Source of the DNA: Comamonadaceae bacterium
Lineage (GTDB): Bacteria; Pseudomonadota; Gammaproteobacteria; Burkholderiales; Burkholderiaceae_C
Length of the DNA stretch: 15,480 nucleotides
Assembly (NCBI GenBank): GCA_947463845.1
Contig: CANHUM010000008.1
Coordinates: 1 to 15,480, forward strand
Direction of reading: 5' to 3'
Part shown: piece after piece, positions 7,127 through 13,947 of the stretch
How the letters are laid out: the number at the start of each line of letters is the position of its first letter
Position numbering within the stretch: the first letter of the stretch is position 1
Notes under the pieces: model-generated
Databases searched by the model: none
What the model saw: the letters and a program-made list of their open reading frames with translations, nothing else
What the model was told of the DNA's origin: nothing
Position numbers and translations under genes: made by a program

Positions 7127-7786
7127 TCAGGCGGGCGCAGACATGTTGAGCTGCAGGCGTTCACGGGCGATCACGCGGGCCACAGCAGGTTCGGCGGCCA
7201 CTTTTTCCACAAAGCGCCACAAGGCGGGATGCTCGTCGGCACCAATACCTGCGATGGTGCCCCAGCGGGCCAGGGTCAGGCTGTAAGCGTCCAGCGCCCC
7301 AATGCGGGTGCCGCCAAGCCAGGGCTGCGATTGTTGTTCGGCCGCGATCACCAGATTTTGCAATTCGGCCAACATGCCCCGAAACAGCTGGGTGTTGTAG
7401 GGCTTGAGCGCCGCCTGCACATCGGATTGGTCCGAGAACTTTTGCGGCATGAAGATGTGCGTGAATGTCGGATGGACGGTGTTGTTCATCCAGGCCAGTG
7501 TGGACAAGGCTTTGGCCCGAGCCATCGGCTCAGCCGGCAACAAGCCCATTTGCGGAAACAGTTGGTCCAAATGCAGCACGATGGCCAGAATTTGCGTGAT
7601 CGGCTGGCCGTCTTGCACCAGCACCGGCACCTGACCGCGTGGGTTGATGGCTTTGTAGTCTTCGCTGTTTTGTTCGCCTTTGTGCAGTTTGACCATGACG
7701 GGCTCGAATTCGGCGCCGCTCAGCTCGAGCAAGACGTGGGGTACAAATGAGCAAGCACCGGGGGCGAAGTAAAGTTTCAAAGTCAT
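7127..7786 (-). CDS. Glutathione S-transferase, beta-class-like
   Basis: This 219-residue cytosolic protein has the two-domain GST fold: a thioredoxin-like N-terminal domain with MTLKLYFAPGACSFVPH (Cys12 matches the reactive Cys10 of bacterial beta-class GSTs), NPRGQVPVL with the cis-Pro (about 53-61), then ITQILAIVLHLDQLFP where the gamma-glutamyl contact lies, and an all-helical C-terminal domain ending around residue 205. It probably joins glutathione to electrophiles or reduces disulfides; the substrate cannot be told. The usual E-S or E-G pair in the glutathione contact reads Q-I here, a mild departure. I chose ATG 7786 because it gives the exact GST N-terminus; 57 upstream codons of open frame overlap the previous gene. 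It is the last gene of a four-gene minus-strand run. Confidence 0.93.
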   Translation of the reverse strand: MTLKLYFAPGACSFVPHVLLELSGAEFEPVMVKLHKGEQNSEDYKAINPRGQVPVLVQDGQPITQILAIVLHLDQLFPQMGLLPAEPMARAKALSTLAWMNNTVHPTFTHIFMPQKFSDQSDVQAALKPYNTQLFRGMLAELQNLVIAAEQQSQPWLGGTRIGALDAYSLTLARWGTIAGIGADEHPALWRFVEKVAAEPAVARVIARERLQLNMSAPA

Positions 7787-7808
7787 GATGAGGGGTCTCG
7801 TGAAGGGT

Positions 7809-8120
7809 TTATCGCGGGGCCGTGGGGATGGCAGGAGAGACAGAAGGGGGCAGAGCAGTCCCTTGCGCAGCAGATGAGCCGAGCGGTGAGGTGGGCGAAC
7901 TCTGGGTGCCAGGTTGCTGGGGCATGGCTTCAGTCGGTGCGGCCTGTTCGTTGGCATTCAAAATCACCGGCTGGAGGGCCTCAGGGCGCAGTTGCTGCTT
8001 CAGTCGTTCGGGTTCTTGGTGTTGTTGTGGACCCAAACCCCAGGGTGCAAAAGCATCCCATTGCCATGCCATGGCGACGGCATTGAGCAATACCAAAAGA
8101 CCAACCCAGTATTTCAACAT
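7809..8120 (-). CDS. Small membrane-anchored protein, possibly a SPOR-less relative
   Basis: This 103-residue protein has one N-terminal hydrophobic segment (about 4-20, MLKYWVGLLVLLNAVAMAW) and then a Pro/Ala/Gln/Ser-rich, probably disordered tail on the periplasmic side. The part up to about residue 51 (GLGPQQ...EPERLKQQLRPEALQPV) looks, from memory, like the N-terminal part of short SPOR-domain proteins of Burkholderiales. However, the SPOR domain that would bind denuded peptidoglycan is absent; the tail ends in APTEAMP...PTAPR. It lies 14 bp after birA and 22 bp before the GST gene, so it is part of the same run. The function is unknown. The ATG at 8120 is the only start giving the membrane segment; the longer open frame overlaps birA. 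Confidence 0.7.
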   Translation of the reverse strand: MLKYWVGLLVLLNAVAMAWQWDAFAPWGLGPQQHQEPERLKQQLRPEALQPVILNANEQAAPTEAMPQQPGTQSSPTSPLGSSAAQGTALPPSVSPAIPTAPR

Positions 8121-8134
8121 CTTGCAGTGTCCCG

Positions 8135-8905
8135 TCAGGCCAAGGGTCGAACGCTGATCTCGGCGCTGGAAATGTCCACTACACCAAGCTCGGTTTGCAA
8201 TCGTAACGCACCCCCCGGCCCCACCCCGAGCGCCACGCCTTGCTGGCCATCGCTGGTGTGCACGCGTCGTCCTTGCAGCACATCCCGCGCTGCAAAGCGG
8301 CTTTGCAAAGGGGCAAAACCCTGGGACTCGAAAGCCAAGAGGGTCTGGATGAGGGGTAAGGCCACGCATGCCAGACCGTCGGATGCCGTGAGCTCGGGCA
8401 GCAGCTCGGTCAGCGCAGCAGGCGCCGTGCTCAAGCCTTCAGCAGGGCGCGGACGGATGTTCAGCCCCACGCCCACCACCACCTGGCTGCGCCCACCCAT
8501 GCTGGCCGCCTCGACCAGGATCCCGCCGAGCTTGCGGTCCTGAAACCACAAATCATTGGGCCACTTCAGGCCCACATCAGGGTGAAGACTCTCGGCCAGG
8601 CTCAGGCCGACGGCGAGCGACAGACCGGACCAGTTCTTTGGCGCCAGTGGCAGGCTGATGGAGAAAGTGAGCGAGTCACCCGGCTGACTTTGCCAGACAC
8701 GGCCCATGCGACCTCGGCCTGCGGTTTGGCGCTCGGCCACCAACAAGGTTGGTTCGTGCCGGCCTGCGCGAGCTCGGCGCATGAGTTCGCTGTTGCTCGA
8801 ATCGATCTCGGGCAGCACCTCGACGGTGAAGTCGTGCAACAGGGGATAGACCTGTTCCCAGATGGCTTCGGCGGGCCAGGGCTTGAGCATGCTGACCTGT
8901 GGCAT
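8135..8905 (-). CDS. birA: Biotin--[acetyl-CoA-carboxylase] ligase
   Basis: This enzyme activates biotin with ATP to biotinyl-5'-AMP and transfers it to the acceptor lysine of AccB, and so is needed for fatty acid synthesis. The 256-residue protein has DSSNS (35-39), the biotin/AMP loop GRGRMGR (63-69), KWPNDLW (114-120) with the catalytic lysine region, KLGGILVE (125-132) and the GVGLNI motif (145-150), followed by a short C-terminal domain. The N-terminal DNA-binding domain of E. coli BirA is missing, so this is a monofunctional (group I) ligase that should not repress bio genes. The ATG at 8905 sits three bases after the SET gene stop, implying translational coupling; MLKPW at 8890 is an alternative start. 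Confidence 0.94.
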   Translation of the reverse strand: MPQVSMLKPWPAEAIWEQVYPLLHDFTVEVLPEIDSSNSELMRRARAGRHEPTLLVAERQTAGRGRMGRVWQSQPGDSLTFSISLPLAPKNWSGLSLAVGLSLAESLHPDVGLKWPNDLWFQDRKLGGILVEAASMGGRSQVVVGVGLNIRPRPAEGLSTAPAALTELLPELTASDGLACVALPLIQTLLAFESQGFAPLQSRFAARDVLQGRRVHTSDGQQGVALGVGPGGALRLQTELGVVDISSAEISVRPLA

Positions 8906-8908
8906 GGC

Positions 8909-9442
8909 TCAGCGTTTTTTCTGGCTCGGGATTTTGGGCGTGCCTGGGCGGCGCTTGGGGGCCAGCAGGGTGCCGCGGCAGTTGGCGCTGCCGCACCAGC
9001 AGGGGTATTCGGCCTTGAGCTTCTTGGTGTAGGGCTCGTCGATGATCAGACCGTAGTCATAGCTCAGTTCTTCACCGGCCGAAATGTTGCGGATGGCCTT
9101 GATGAAAATGCGGTCTTGGTCTTCGTCGGCTTCGCAGTTGGGATCACAGCTGTGGTTGATCCAGCGCGATGAGTTGCCGCCGTGCAGGGCATCGATCACC
9201 CGGTCCTCGTTCACATGGAAGTAGAACGTGTGGTTGGGATCGTTGGGGTCATGTGGGTGGCGGTCCTGCGCTTCGTCCCAGCTGATGATTTCACCCACGT
9301 ACTCGATCAGGGTTTCGCCCTCGGCGATGTCCTGCAGGGCGAACACGCCTTTGCCATGCACCCCAGAGCGACGGACCTGAATGCGCTTGCCGGAACTGAT
9401 GGGGGCCGAGCGGCGGGGAGAGGAAACAGGGGTTTTGGCCAC
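8909..9442 (-). CDS. SET-domain protein-lysine methyltransferase
   Basis: This is a 177-residue SET protein with all core motifs: GVHGKGVFA (27-35, S-adenosylmethionine site), a middle YVGEII strand, RWINHSCDPNCEA (93-105, the pseudoknot and cofactor contacts) and GEELSYDYG (123-131) with the catalytic Tyr. A post-SET segment CWCGSANCRGTLL (148-160) gives Cys148, Cys150 and Cys155, which with Cys99 of NHSC can hold one zinc as in eukaryotic SET enzymes. The tail is Lys/Arg/Pro-rich. It should methylate lysines of a protein; the substrate is unknown. The start is a GTG at 9442 with no clear Shine-Dalgarno sequence, and no upstream ATG is in frame. It heads the run SET-birA-small protein-GST and diverges from topB across about 96 bp. 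Confidence 0.9.
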   Translation of the reverse strand: MAKTPVSSPRRSAPISSGKRIQVRRSGVHGKGVFALQDIAEGETLIEYVGEIISWDEAQDRHPHDPNDPNHTFYFHVNEDRVIDALHGGNSSRWINHSCDPNCEADEDQDRIFIKAIRNISAGEELSYDYGLIIDEPYTKKLKAEYPCWCGSANCRGTLLAPKRRPGTPKIPSQKKR

Positions 9443-9456
9443 AGCGTTGAAAAATT

Positions 9457-9465
9457 TGTTATGGT
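9457..9465 (+). promoter_or_regulatory. Possible extended -10 promoter for topB
   Basis: TGTTATGGT combines a TG pair at 9457-9458 with TATGGT (9460-9465, four of six matches to TATAAT), the extended -10 pattern that can work without a good -35. Transcription would start near 9472, placing the GC-rich inverted repeat in a topB leader of about 67 nt. The call is weak and rests on pattern alone. Confidence 0.25.
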
Positions 9466-9477
9466 GAATTCATGTGG

Positions 9478-9518
9478 GCGTGCGCGTGTGCGCGTGCCCG
9501 GGCGCGTGCGCACACGCG
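9478..9518. repeat. GC-rich inverted repeat with alternating purine-pyrimidine tracts
   Basis: An 11-bp perfect inverted repeat, CGCGTGTGCGC (9483-9493) with GCGCACACGCG (9508-9518), encloses a 14-base spacer that is itself nearly self-complementary. Two tracts alternate strictly between purine and pyrimidine: 9478-9497 (20 bases) and 9502-9518 (17 bases), a composition known to favour left-handed Z-DNA under negative supercoiling. As RNA it would make a very stable hairpin about 20 nt before the topB start codon. It lies between the divergent SET and topB genes, and there is no T run to make it a standard terminator. Confidence 0.8.
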
Positions 9519-9538
9519 AGACAACGGATTGTAATGAC

Positions 9539-12457
9539 ATGAAGACCTTGGTAATTGCAGAGAAGCCTTCAGTGGCTCAAGACATCGTCAAAGCCTTGAC
9601 GCCAGTGGCGGGCAAGTTCGAGAAGCACGATGACCATTTCGAGAACGACCGTTACGTCGTGACCAGTGCGGTCGGCCATCTGGTCGAAATTCAGGCCCCT
9701 GAGCAGTACGACGTCAAGCGCGGCAAGTGGAGCTTTGCCAACCTGCCCGTGATCCCGCCGCACTTTGATTTGAAGCCCGTGGACAAGACCAAGAGCCGAT
9801 TGAGTGCCGTGGTCAGGCAAGCCAAGCGCAAAGACGTGGATGCCCTGATCAACGCCTGTGACGCGGGCCGCGAAGGTGAGTTGATCTTCCGCCTGATCGA
9901 GCAGTACGCAGGTGGCACCAAGCCGCTGAACAAGCCCGTCAAGCGCCTGTGGCTGCAGTCCATGACGCCGCAAGCCATCCGCGAGGGCTTTGACAGCTTG
10001 CGCAGCGAACAGCAAATGCAGGGCCTGGCCGACGCGGCGCGAAGCCGTTCCGAGGCCGATTGGCTGGTCGGCATCAACGGCACCCGTGCCATGACCGCGT
10101 TCAACTCGCGCGATGGCGGCTTCTTCTTGACCACCGTGGGCCGGGTGCAAACCCCCACGCTGGCCGTGGTGGTAGAGCGCGAAGAGCAAATCCGCAAGTT
10201 CATCAGCCGCGACTACTGGGAAATCCACGCCGAGTTTGCCGCCGCTGCGGGAACGTATCCGGGCAAGTGGTTTGACCCCACCTGGAAGAAAGAAGACGAC
10301 GCCGAAAAGAAGGCGGACCGAAAGTGGACGGCACACGAGGCGCAGGCCATCGTTGACGCTGTGCGCGGCCAAAAAGCCAGCGTCACCGAAGAGGCCACGC
10401 CCACCACACAAGCCAGTCCCGGTCTCTTTGACCTCACCAGTTTGCAGCGCGAGGCCAACGGCAAGTTCGGCTTCTCGGCCAAGACCACGCTGGCGCTGGC
10501 GCAGAGCTTGTACGAGCGCCACAAGGCCCTGACCTACCCGCGGACCGACTCGCGTCATCTGCCCGAAGACTACGTTCCCGTGGCCAAGCAAACCTTTGAG
10601 ATGCTGGCCGACAGCGGCATGAAGCACTTGGCTCCGCATGCCCTGACCGCGCTCAATAACAGCTACGTGCGCAAAATCCCGCGTGTGTTCGACAACAAGA
10701 AGGTGTCGGACCACTTCGCCATCATCCCCACGCTGCAAGCGCCCAGCGGCCTGTCCGAGGCCGAGCAAAAGCTCTATGACCTGGTGGTGCGCCGCTTCAT
10801 GGCGGTGTTCTTCCCCAGTGCCGAGTACCAAGTCACGACCCGCATCAGCGTGGCCGCAGGCCACAGCTTCAAGACCGTGGGCAAAGTGCTGGTCAAGCCG
10901 GGTTGGTTGGCCATTTACGGCAAAGAGGCTGCGGCCGAAGTGGAAGACGCCAAAGACGGCGACAAAGGCCAGAACCTGGTGCCAGTGCAGCCGGGTGAGC
11001 AAGTCGGCGTGGAGTCGGTCGAGGCCAAGGGCCTCAAAACCCGCCCTCCTGCACGCTATTCAGAAGCCACGTTGCTCGGTGCCATGGAGGGTGCGGGCAA
11101 GCTGGTGGACGACGATGAGTTGCGCGAAGCGATGCAGGAAAAAGGCCTGGGCACGCCCGCCACCCGCGCGGCCATCATCGAAGGCCTGCTGAACGAAAAA
11201 TACATGCTGCGCGAAGGCCGCGAGATCATCCCCACGGCCAAGGCGTTCCAGCTCATGACCCTGCTGCGCGGCTTGCAGGTGGAAGAACTCTCTCGCCCCG
11301 AACTCACGGGCGAGTGGGAATACAAGCTCGCGCAAATGGAGCAAGGCAAATTGAGCCGCGCCACCTTCATGGCCGAGATCGCGGCCATGACCGAGCACAT
11401 CGTCAAAAAAGCCAAAGAGTACGACCGCGACACCGTGCCCGGTGACTACGCCACGCTCAGCACGCCTTGCCCCAACTGCGGTGGCGTGGTCAAGGAAAAC
11501 TACCGCCGCTACACCTGCACCGGTGCCGATGGCACGAGCGAGGGCTGCGGTTTCTCCTTTGGCAAGTCGCCTGCAGGCCGCACCTTTGAGGTCGTGGAGG
11601 TGGAGCAATTCATGCGCGACAAGAAAATAGGCCCGCTCGAAGGCTTCCGCTCCAAGGCGGGTTGGCCGTTCGTGGCCGAGATGGCACTCAAGTACAACGA
11701 GGAAGAAAAGAACTGGAAGCTCGAGTTCGACTTCGGTGACGACAAGAAAAATGAAGAGAGCGGCGAGATCGTCGAATTCACGGATGAGGCGCTGGGCGCG
11801 TGCCCCAAGTGCGGCAGCCCGGTGCACGAGCATGGCAGCAACTACGTGTGCAGCAAGGCTGTGCCCACGAATGAGCAACCCACGCCGAGCTGCGATTTCA
11901 AGACCGGCAAACTCATCTTGCAACAGCCGGTGGAGCGCGCGCAAATTGTGAAACTGCTGAGCAGCGGTAAAACCGACGTGCTCGACAAGTTCGTGAGCAA
12001 CCGCACCCGCCGCAGCTTCAAGGCCATGCTGGCCTGGAACCCCGAAGAGGGCAAGGTGACGTTCGAGTTCGAGCCGCGCGAAGGTGGCAAGAAATACCCG
12101 CCGCGCAAGACGGCCGCTACCAAGACGCCGTTTGGCAAGGTCGCTGTCAACAAGACCGCAGCCAAAAAAACCACCAAAGCTCCAGCGGCCTCCAAAGTGG
12201 CCAAGCCCAAAGCACCCCGCAAGGCTGCTGTGGGTACTTTAAAGCCGAGCGCCGCCTTGGCCGCGGTCATCGGGGATGGCACTTATGCCCGTACCGAAGT
12301 GGTCAAGAAAATCTGGGACTACATCAAGGCCAATGGGCTGCAAGACCCGGCGGACAAACGCTCGATCAAAGCCGATGGCAAGCTGCAAGCGGTATTCGGC
12401 AAAGAACAGGCCACCATGTTTGAACTCGCCGGCATCATTGGCAAGCACCTGAGTTGA
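9539..12457 (+). CDS. topB: DNA topoisomerase III with C-terminal SWIB domain
   Basis: This type IA topoisomerase cuts one strand, passes another and reseals, resolving replication and recombination intermediates. The 972-residue protein has the Toprim domain at the N-terminus (MKTLVIAEKPSVA; acidic CDAGREGE, 107-114), the central ring with active-site Tyr333 in LTYPRTDSRHLP, and a GLGTPATRA motif (536-544). Two zinc-ribbon-like repeats follow (Cys644/647/660/670 and Cys755/758/771/785), then a Lys/Ala/Pro-rich stretch (about 850-900) like a histone H1 tail, and finally a SWIB/MDM2-type domain (about 901-972, TEVVKKIWDYIKANGLQDP). E. coli TopB is about 650 residues, so roughly 300 are added. 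ATG 9539 matches the family N-terminus exactly; its Shine-Dalgarno sequence is weak. The open frame extends upstream to 9182 only across the SET gene. Confidence 0.95.
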   Translation: MKTLVIAEKPSVAQDIVKALTPVAGKFEKHDDHFENDRYVVTSAVGHLVEIQAPEQYDVKRGKWSFANLPVIPPHFDLKPVDKTKSRLSAVVRQAKRKDVDALINACDAGREGELIFRLIEQYAGGTKPLNKPVKRLWLQSMTPQAIREGFDSLRSEQQMQGLADAARSRSEADWLVGINGTRAMTAFNSRDGGFFLTTVGRVQTPTLAVVVEREEQIRKFISRDYWEIHAEFAAAAGTYPGKWFDPTWKKEDDAEKKADRKWTAHEAQAIVDAVRGQKASVTEEATPTTQASPGLFDLTSLQREANGKFGFSAKTTLALAQSLYERHKALTYPRTDSRHLPEDYVPVAKQTFEMLADSGMKHLAPHALTALNNSYVRKIPRVFDNKKVSDHFAIIPTLQAPSGLSEAEQKLYDLVVRRFMAVFFPSAEYQVTTRISVAAGHSFKTVGKVLVKPGWLAIYGKEAAAEVEDAKDGDKGQNLVPVQPGEQVGVESVEAKGLKTRPPARYSEATLLGAMEGAGKLVDDDELREAMQEKGLGTPATRAAIIEGLLNEKYMLREGREIIPTAKAFQLMTLLRGLQVEELSRPELTGEWEYKLAQMEQGKLSRATFMAEIAAMTEHIVKKAKEYDRDTVPGDYATLSTPCPNCGGVVKENYRRYTCTGADGTSEGCGFSFGKSPAGRTFEVVEVEQFMRDKKIGPLEGFRSKAGWPFVAEMALKYNEEEKNWKLEFDFGDDKKNEESGEIVEFTDEALGACPKCGSPVHEHGSNYVCSKAVPTNEQPTPSCDFKTGKLILQQPVERAQIVKLLSSGKTDVLDKFVSNRTRRSFKAMLAWNPEEGKVTFEFEPREGGKKYPPRKTAATKTPFGKVAVNKTAAKKTTKAPAASKVAKPKAPRKAAVGTLKPSAALAAVIGDGTYARTEVVKKIWDYIKANGLQDPADKRSIKADGKLQAVFGKEQATMFELAGIIGKHLS

Positions 12458-12465
12458 GGTGCTTA

Positions 12466-12512
12466 TGCCCCTGTGGTGCCGTTGGATGGAATCCAGCGGC
12501 CCTCATGGGGCA
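12466..12512. other. Nested hairpins between convergent topB and pilin genes
   Basis: The 64-bp gap between the stop codons holds GTTGGAT/ATCCAGC (12481-12497, 7-bp stem with one G-T pair, 3-base loop) nested inside TGCCCC (12466-12471) and GGGGCA (12507-12512). Neither has a T run, so this is at best a weak or Rho-assisted bidirectional terminator. The position between converging genes is the main support. Confidence 0.3.
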
Positions 12513-12521
12513 AAAGCGATA

Positions 12522-13004
12522 TCACTGCGCCTTGCAGGAGGCGGGCAGGTATTTGGGAGGCAGTCCGTTATGGACGGAGGTGCCACAACGCCAGCCGGCG
12601 ATGGATTTCCCGCCATCGGTGGTGCCATTGACGGCTGTGGTGCCAGATTGCAGGGGCGTCAGGGACAGGCTGTTGGCCGAAGCGCTGGTGCTGCCCCGCA
12701 AGGCTTGGTGGTTGCCCACCACGGTGATGACGCCGTTGGCATCTGCGGCCATGCTGCTCACATATTTGCTGGTCTGACTGTCGCAGGCTCTGGGCAAAAC
12801 TGCTGAAACATCGGCTTCTGAGGCAGATCCGATGGCTTCGCTCACTGCGGTTTTGCAGCCGCTGGCTGCGATCAGCATTTCAGCGACTTTGGCCCGGATG
12901 CTGTAGTCCTGGTAGGCCGGCAGTGCCAGCGCACCCAAAATGCCAATGATCGCAATGACGATCATCAGCTCAATCAATGTCAGACCTTGTTGCCTTTTTT
13001 GCAT
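12522..13004 (-). CDS. Type IV pilin (PilA-like major pilin)
   Basis: This is a structural subunit of type IV pili, for surface attachment, twitching or DNA uptake. The 160-residue prepilin has a short basic leader (MQKRQQG) cut by the PilD peptidase before [24 protein letters not shown], the conserved hydrophobic helix with Glu5 of the mature protein. The mature residue 1 is Leu instead of the usual Phe. The globular part has four Cys (50, 74, 140, 157 of the prepilin); the last two, in WRCGTS and LPASCK, would make the C-terminal disulfide loop. A GGGAGG ribosome site lies just before ATG 13004, which fixes the start. No other pilus gene (pilBCD) or pilin glycosyltransferase gene is next to it; it stands alone between topB and the TerC gene. 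Confidence 0.93.
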   Translation of the reverse strand: MQKRQQGLTLIELMIVIAIIGILGALALPAYQDYSIRAKVAEMLIAASGCKTAVSEAIGSASEADVSAVLPRACDSQTSKYVSSMAADANGVITVVGNHQALRGSTSASANSLSLTPLQSGTTAVNGTTDGGKSIAGWRCGTSVHNGLPPKYLPASCKAQ

Positions 13005-13068
13005 GGCATTCCTCCCTGTTGCATGGACACCGATGGTAATCCATGCGACACCCAACCTCCAGAGCGCC

Positions 13069-13087
13069 GGGGGCTCTGATGGCCCCC
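13069..13087 (-). terminator. Hairpin after the TerC gene, possible terminator
   Basis: GGGGGC (13069-13074) pairs with GCCCCC (13082-13087) across a 7-base loop, a few bases beyond the TerC stop at 13095 and ahead of the pilin start. It is very GC-rich but is followed by no T tract on the minus strand, so it would be a weak intrinsic terminator at best. Confidence 0.4.
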
Positions 13088-13094
13088 AGGATGG

Positions 13095-13802
13095 TCAGGA
13101 AGCCTGTTGCGCGGTCCGGCGGGCCATGATCAGCTTTCCGAAAGCCAGGACCATCAAAGCGCCGGCCACGCCCAAACCATAGCCCCACACCTTGTCTTGA
13201 GGGATGTAATCGATCAAACCGGGGTCGGTTTGGATCATGGTGCCGGCAATCCAGCCCAACAGCATGCCGCCCGCGACGATGATGGCGGGGAAGCGGTCCA
13301 TCAGCTTGAGCACCAGCTGGCTGCCCCAAACGATGATCGGGATACTGACCAGCAAACCGAAGATCACCAAAGGCATTTGGTGGTCAGGGTTGCCAGAAGT
13401 TTGGGCGGCGCCAGCGATGGCGATCACGTTGTCCACACTCATCACCAAGTCGGCAATGATGACGGTTTTGACGGCGCCCCAAAGCTTGTCGCTACCCTCG
13501 ATGTTGCTGTGGTCGTCGTCTTCATCGGGGGTGAGCAATTTCACGCCGATCCAGATGAGCAAGAGTGCACCCACGAATTTGAGGAACGGAATGGCCAACA
13601 GGGTGAGCGCAAAAAAGATCAGGATGACACGCAGGATGATGGCGCCCGCAGTGCCCCACATGATGCCCTTGGTGCGCTGGTGATCAGGCAGTTGTCTGCA
13701 GGCCAAGGCGATCACGACAGCGTTGTCGCCCCCCAGCAGGATGTCGATCATGATGATCTGGGCAACAGCAACCCAGAATGTGGCGGTCAGAAATTCTTCC
13801 AC
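13095..13802 (-). CDS. TerC family integral membrane protein (YjbE type)
   Basis: This is a 235-residue inner-membrane protein with about seven hydrophobic segments. The two TerC hallmarks are LLGGDNAVVIA (22-32) and MSVDNVIAIAG (121-131), each with an Asp-Asn pair inside a membrane helix, as expected for a metal site. An acidic DEDDD stretch (93-97) lies in the loop between halves. TerC relatives export manganese or help load metals onto secreted enzymes; the YjbE subgroup is not well characterised, so the cargo here is unknown. I prefer the GTG at 13802, with AAGGA six bases upstream, over a TTG at 13823 that would add seven residues. No tellurite genes are nearby, and the leader is too short for a yybP-ykoY manganese riboswitch. 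The upstream neighbour is sucD, separated by a strong terminator. Confidence 0.9.
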   Translation of the reverse strand: MEEFLTATFWVAVAQIIMIDILLGGDNAVVIALACRQLPDHQRTKGIMWGTAGAIILRVILIFFALTLLAIPFLKFVGALLLIWIGVKLLTPDEDDDHSNIEGSDKLWGAVKTVIIADLVMSVDNVIAIAGAAQTSGNPDHQMPLVIFGLLVSIPIIVWGSQLVLKLMDRFPAIIVAGGMLLGWIAGTMIQTDPGLIDYIPQDKVWGYGLGVAGALMVLAFGKLIMARRTAQQAS

Positions 13803-13853
13803 GGTGGTCCTTTTGCCCGCCAAGGCGAGCGCTTATATTCGATCAGCAAAAAG

Positions 13854-13887
13854 AAAACCGGATTTTCCTTTAGAAAATCCGGTTTTT
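13854..13887 (-). terminator. Strong intrinsic terminator of the sucCD operon
   Basis: A perfect 14-bp stem is formed by AAAACCGGATTTTC (13854-13867) and GAAAATCCGGTTTT (13873-13886) with a 5-base loop. Read on the minus strand, the 3' arm runs into CTTTTTGC, giving the U-rich tail of a Rho-independent terminator about 60 bp beyond the sucD stop. The plus strand also ends in a T run, so it can work both ways. It separates sucCD transcription from the TerC gene. Confidence 0.88.
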
Positions 13888-13947
13888 CCATTGTGGCAAA
13901 CCACATCCCTGCTGGCAGCAGGGCGTTTCAGCTTGAAAGAAGTGGAA

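Noticed and set aside
8135..8905. BirA as repressor of biotin synthesis genes
   Set aside because: The N-terminal DNA-binding domain is missing; the protein begins directly with the ligase domain.
9569..11002. 477-codon open frame on the minus strand opposite topB
   Set aside because: It lies wholly antisense to a clear topoisomerase and its translation is His/Gly/Gln-rich with no recognisable domain, as expected of a GC-rich shadow frame.
13095..13802. Tellurite resistance as the function of the TerC protein
   Set aside because: No other ter gene is near, and most TerC-family members act in metal handling; the name alone is no evidence.
13803..13850. yybP-ykoY manganese riboswitch before the TerC gene
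   Set aside because: Only about 50 bases separate the sucCD terminator from the TerC start, too short for that riboswitch, and its conserved loops are not visible.
13854..13887. Inverted repeat as an insertion-sequence end or attachment site
   Set aside because: Stem, short loop and flanking T runs between two operons fit a terminator fully; there is no transposase or direct repeat nearby.
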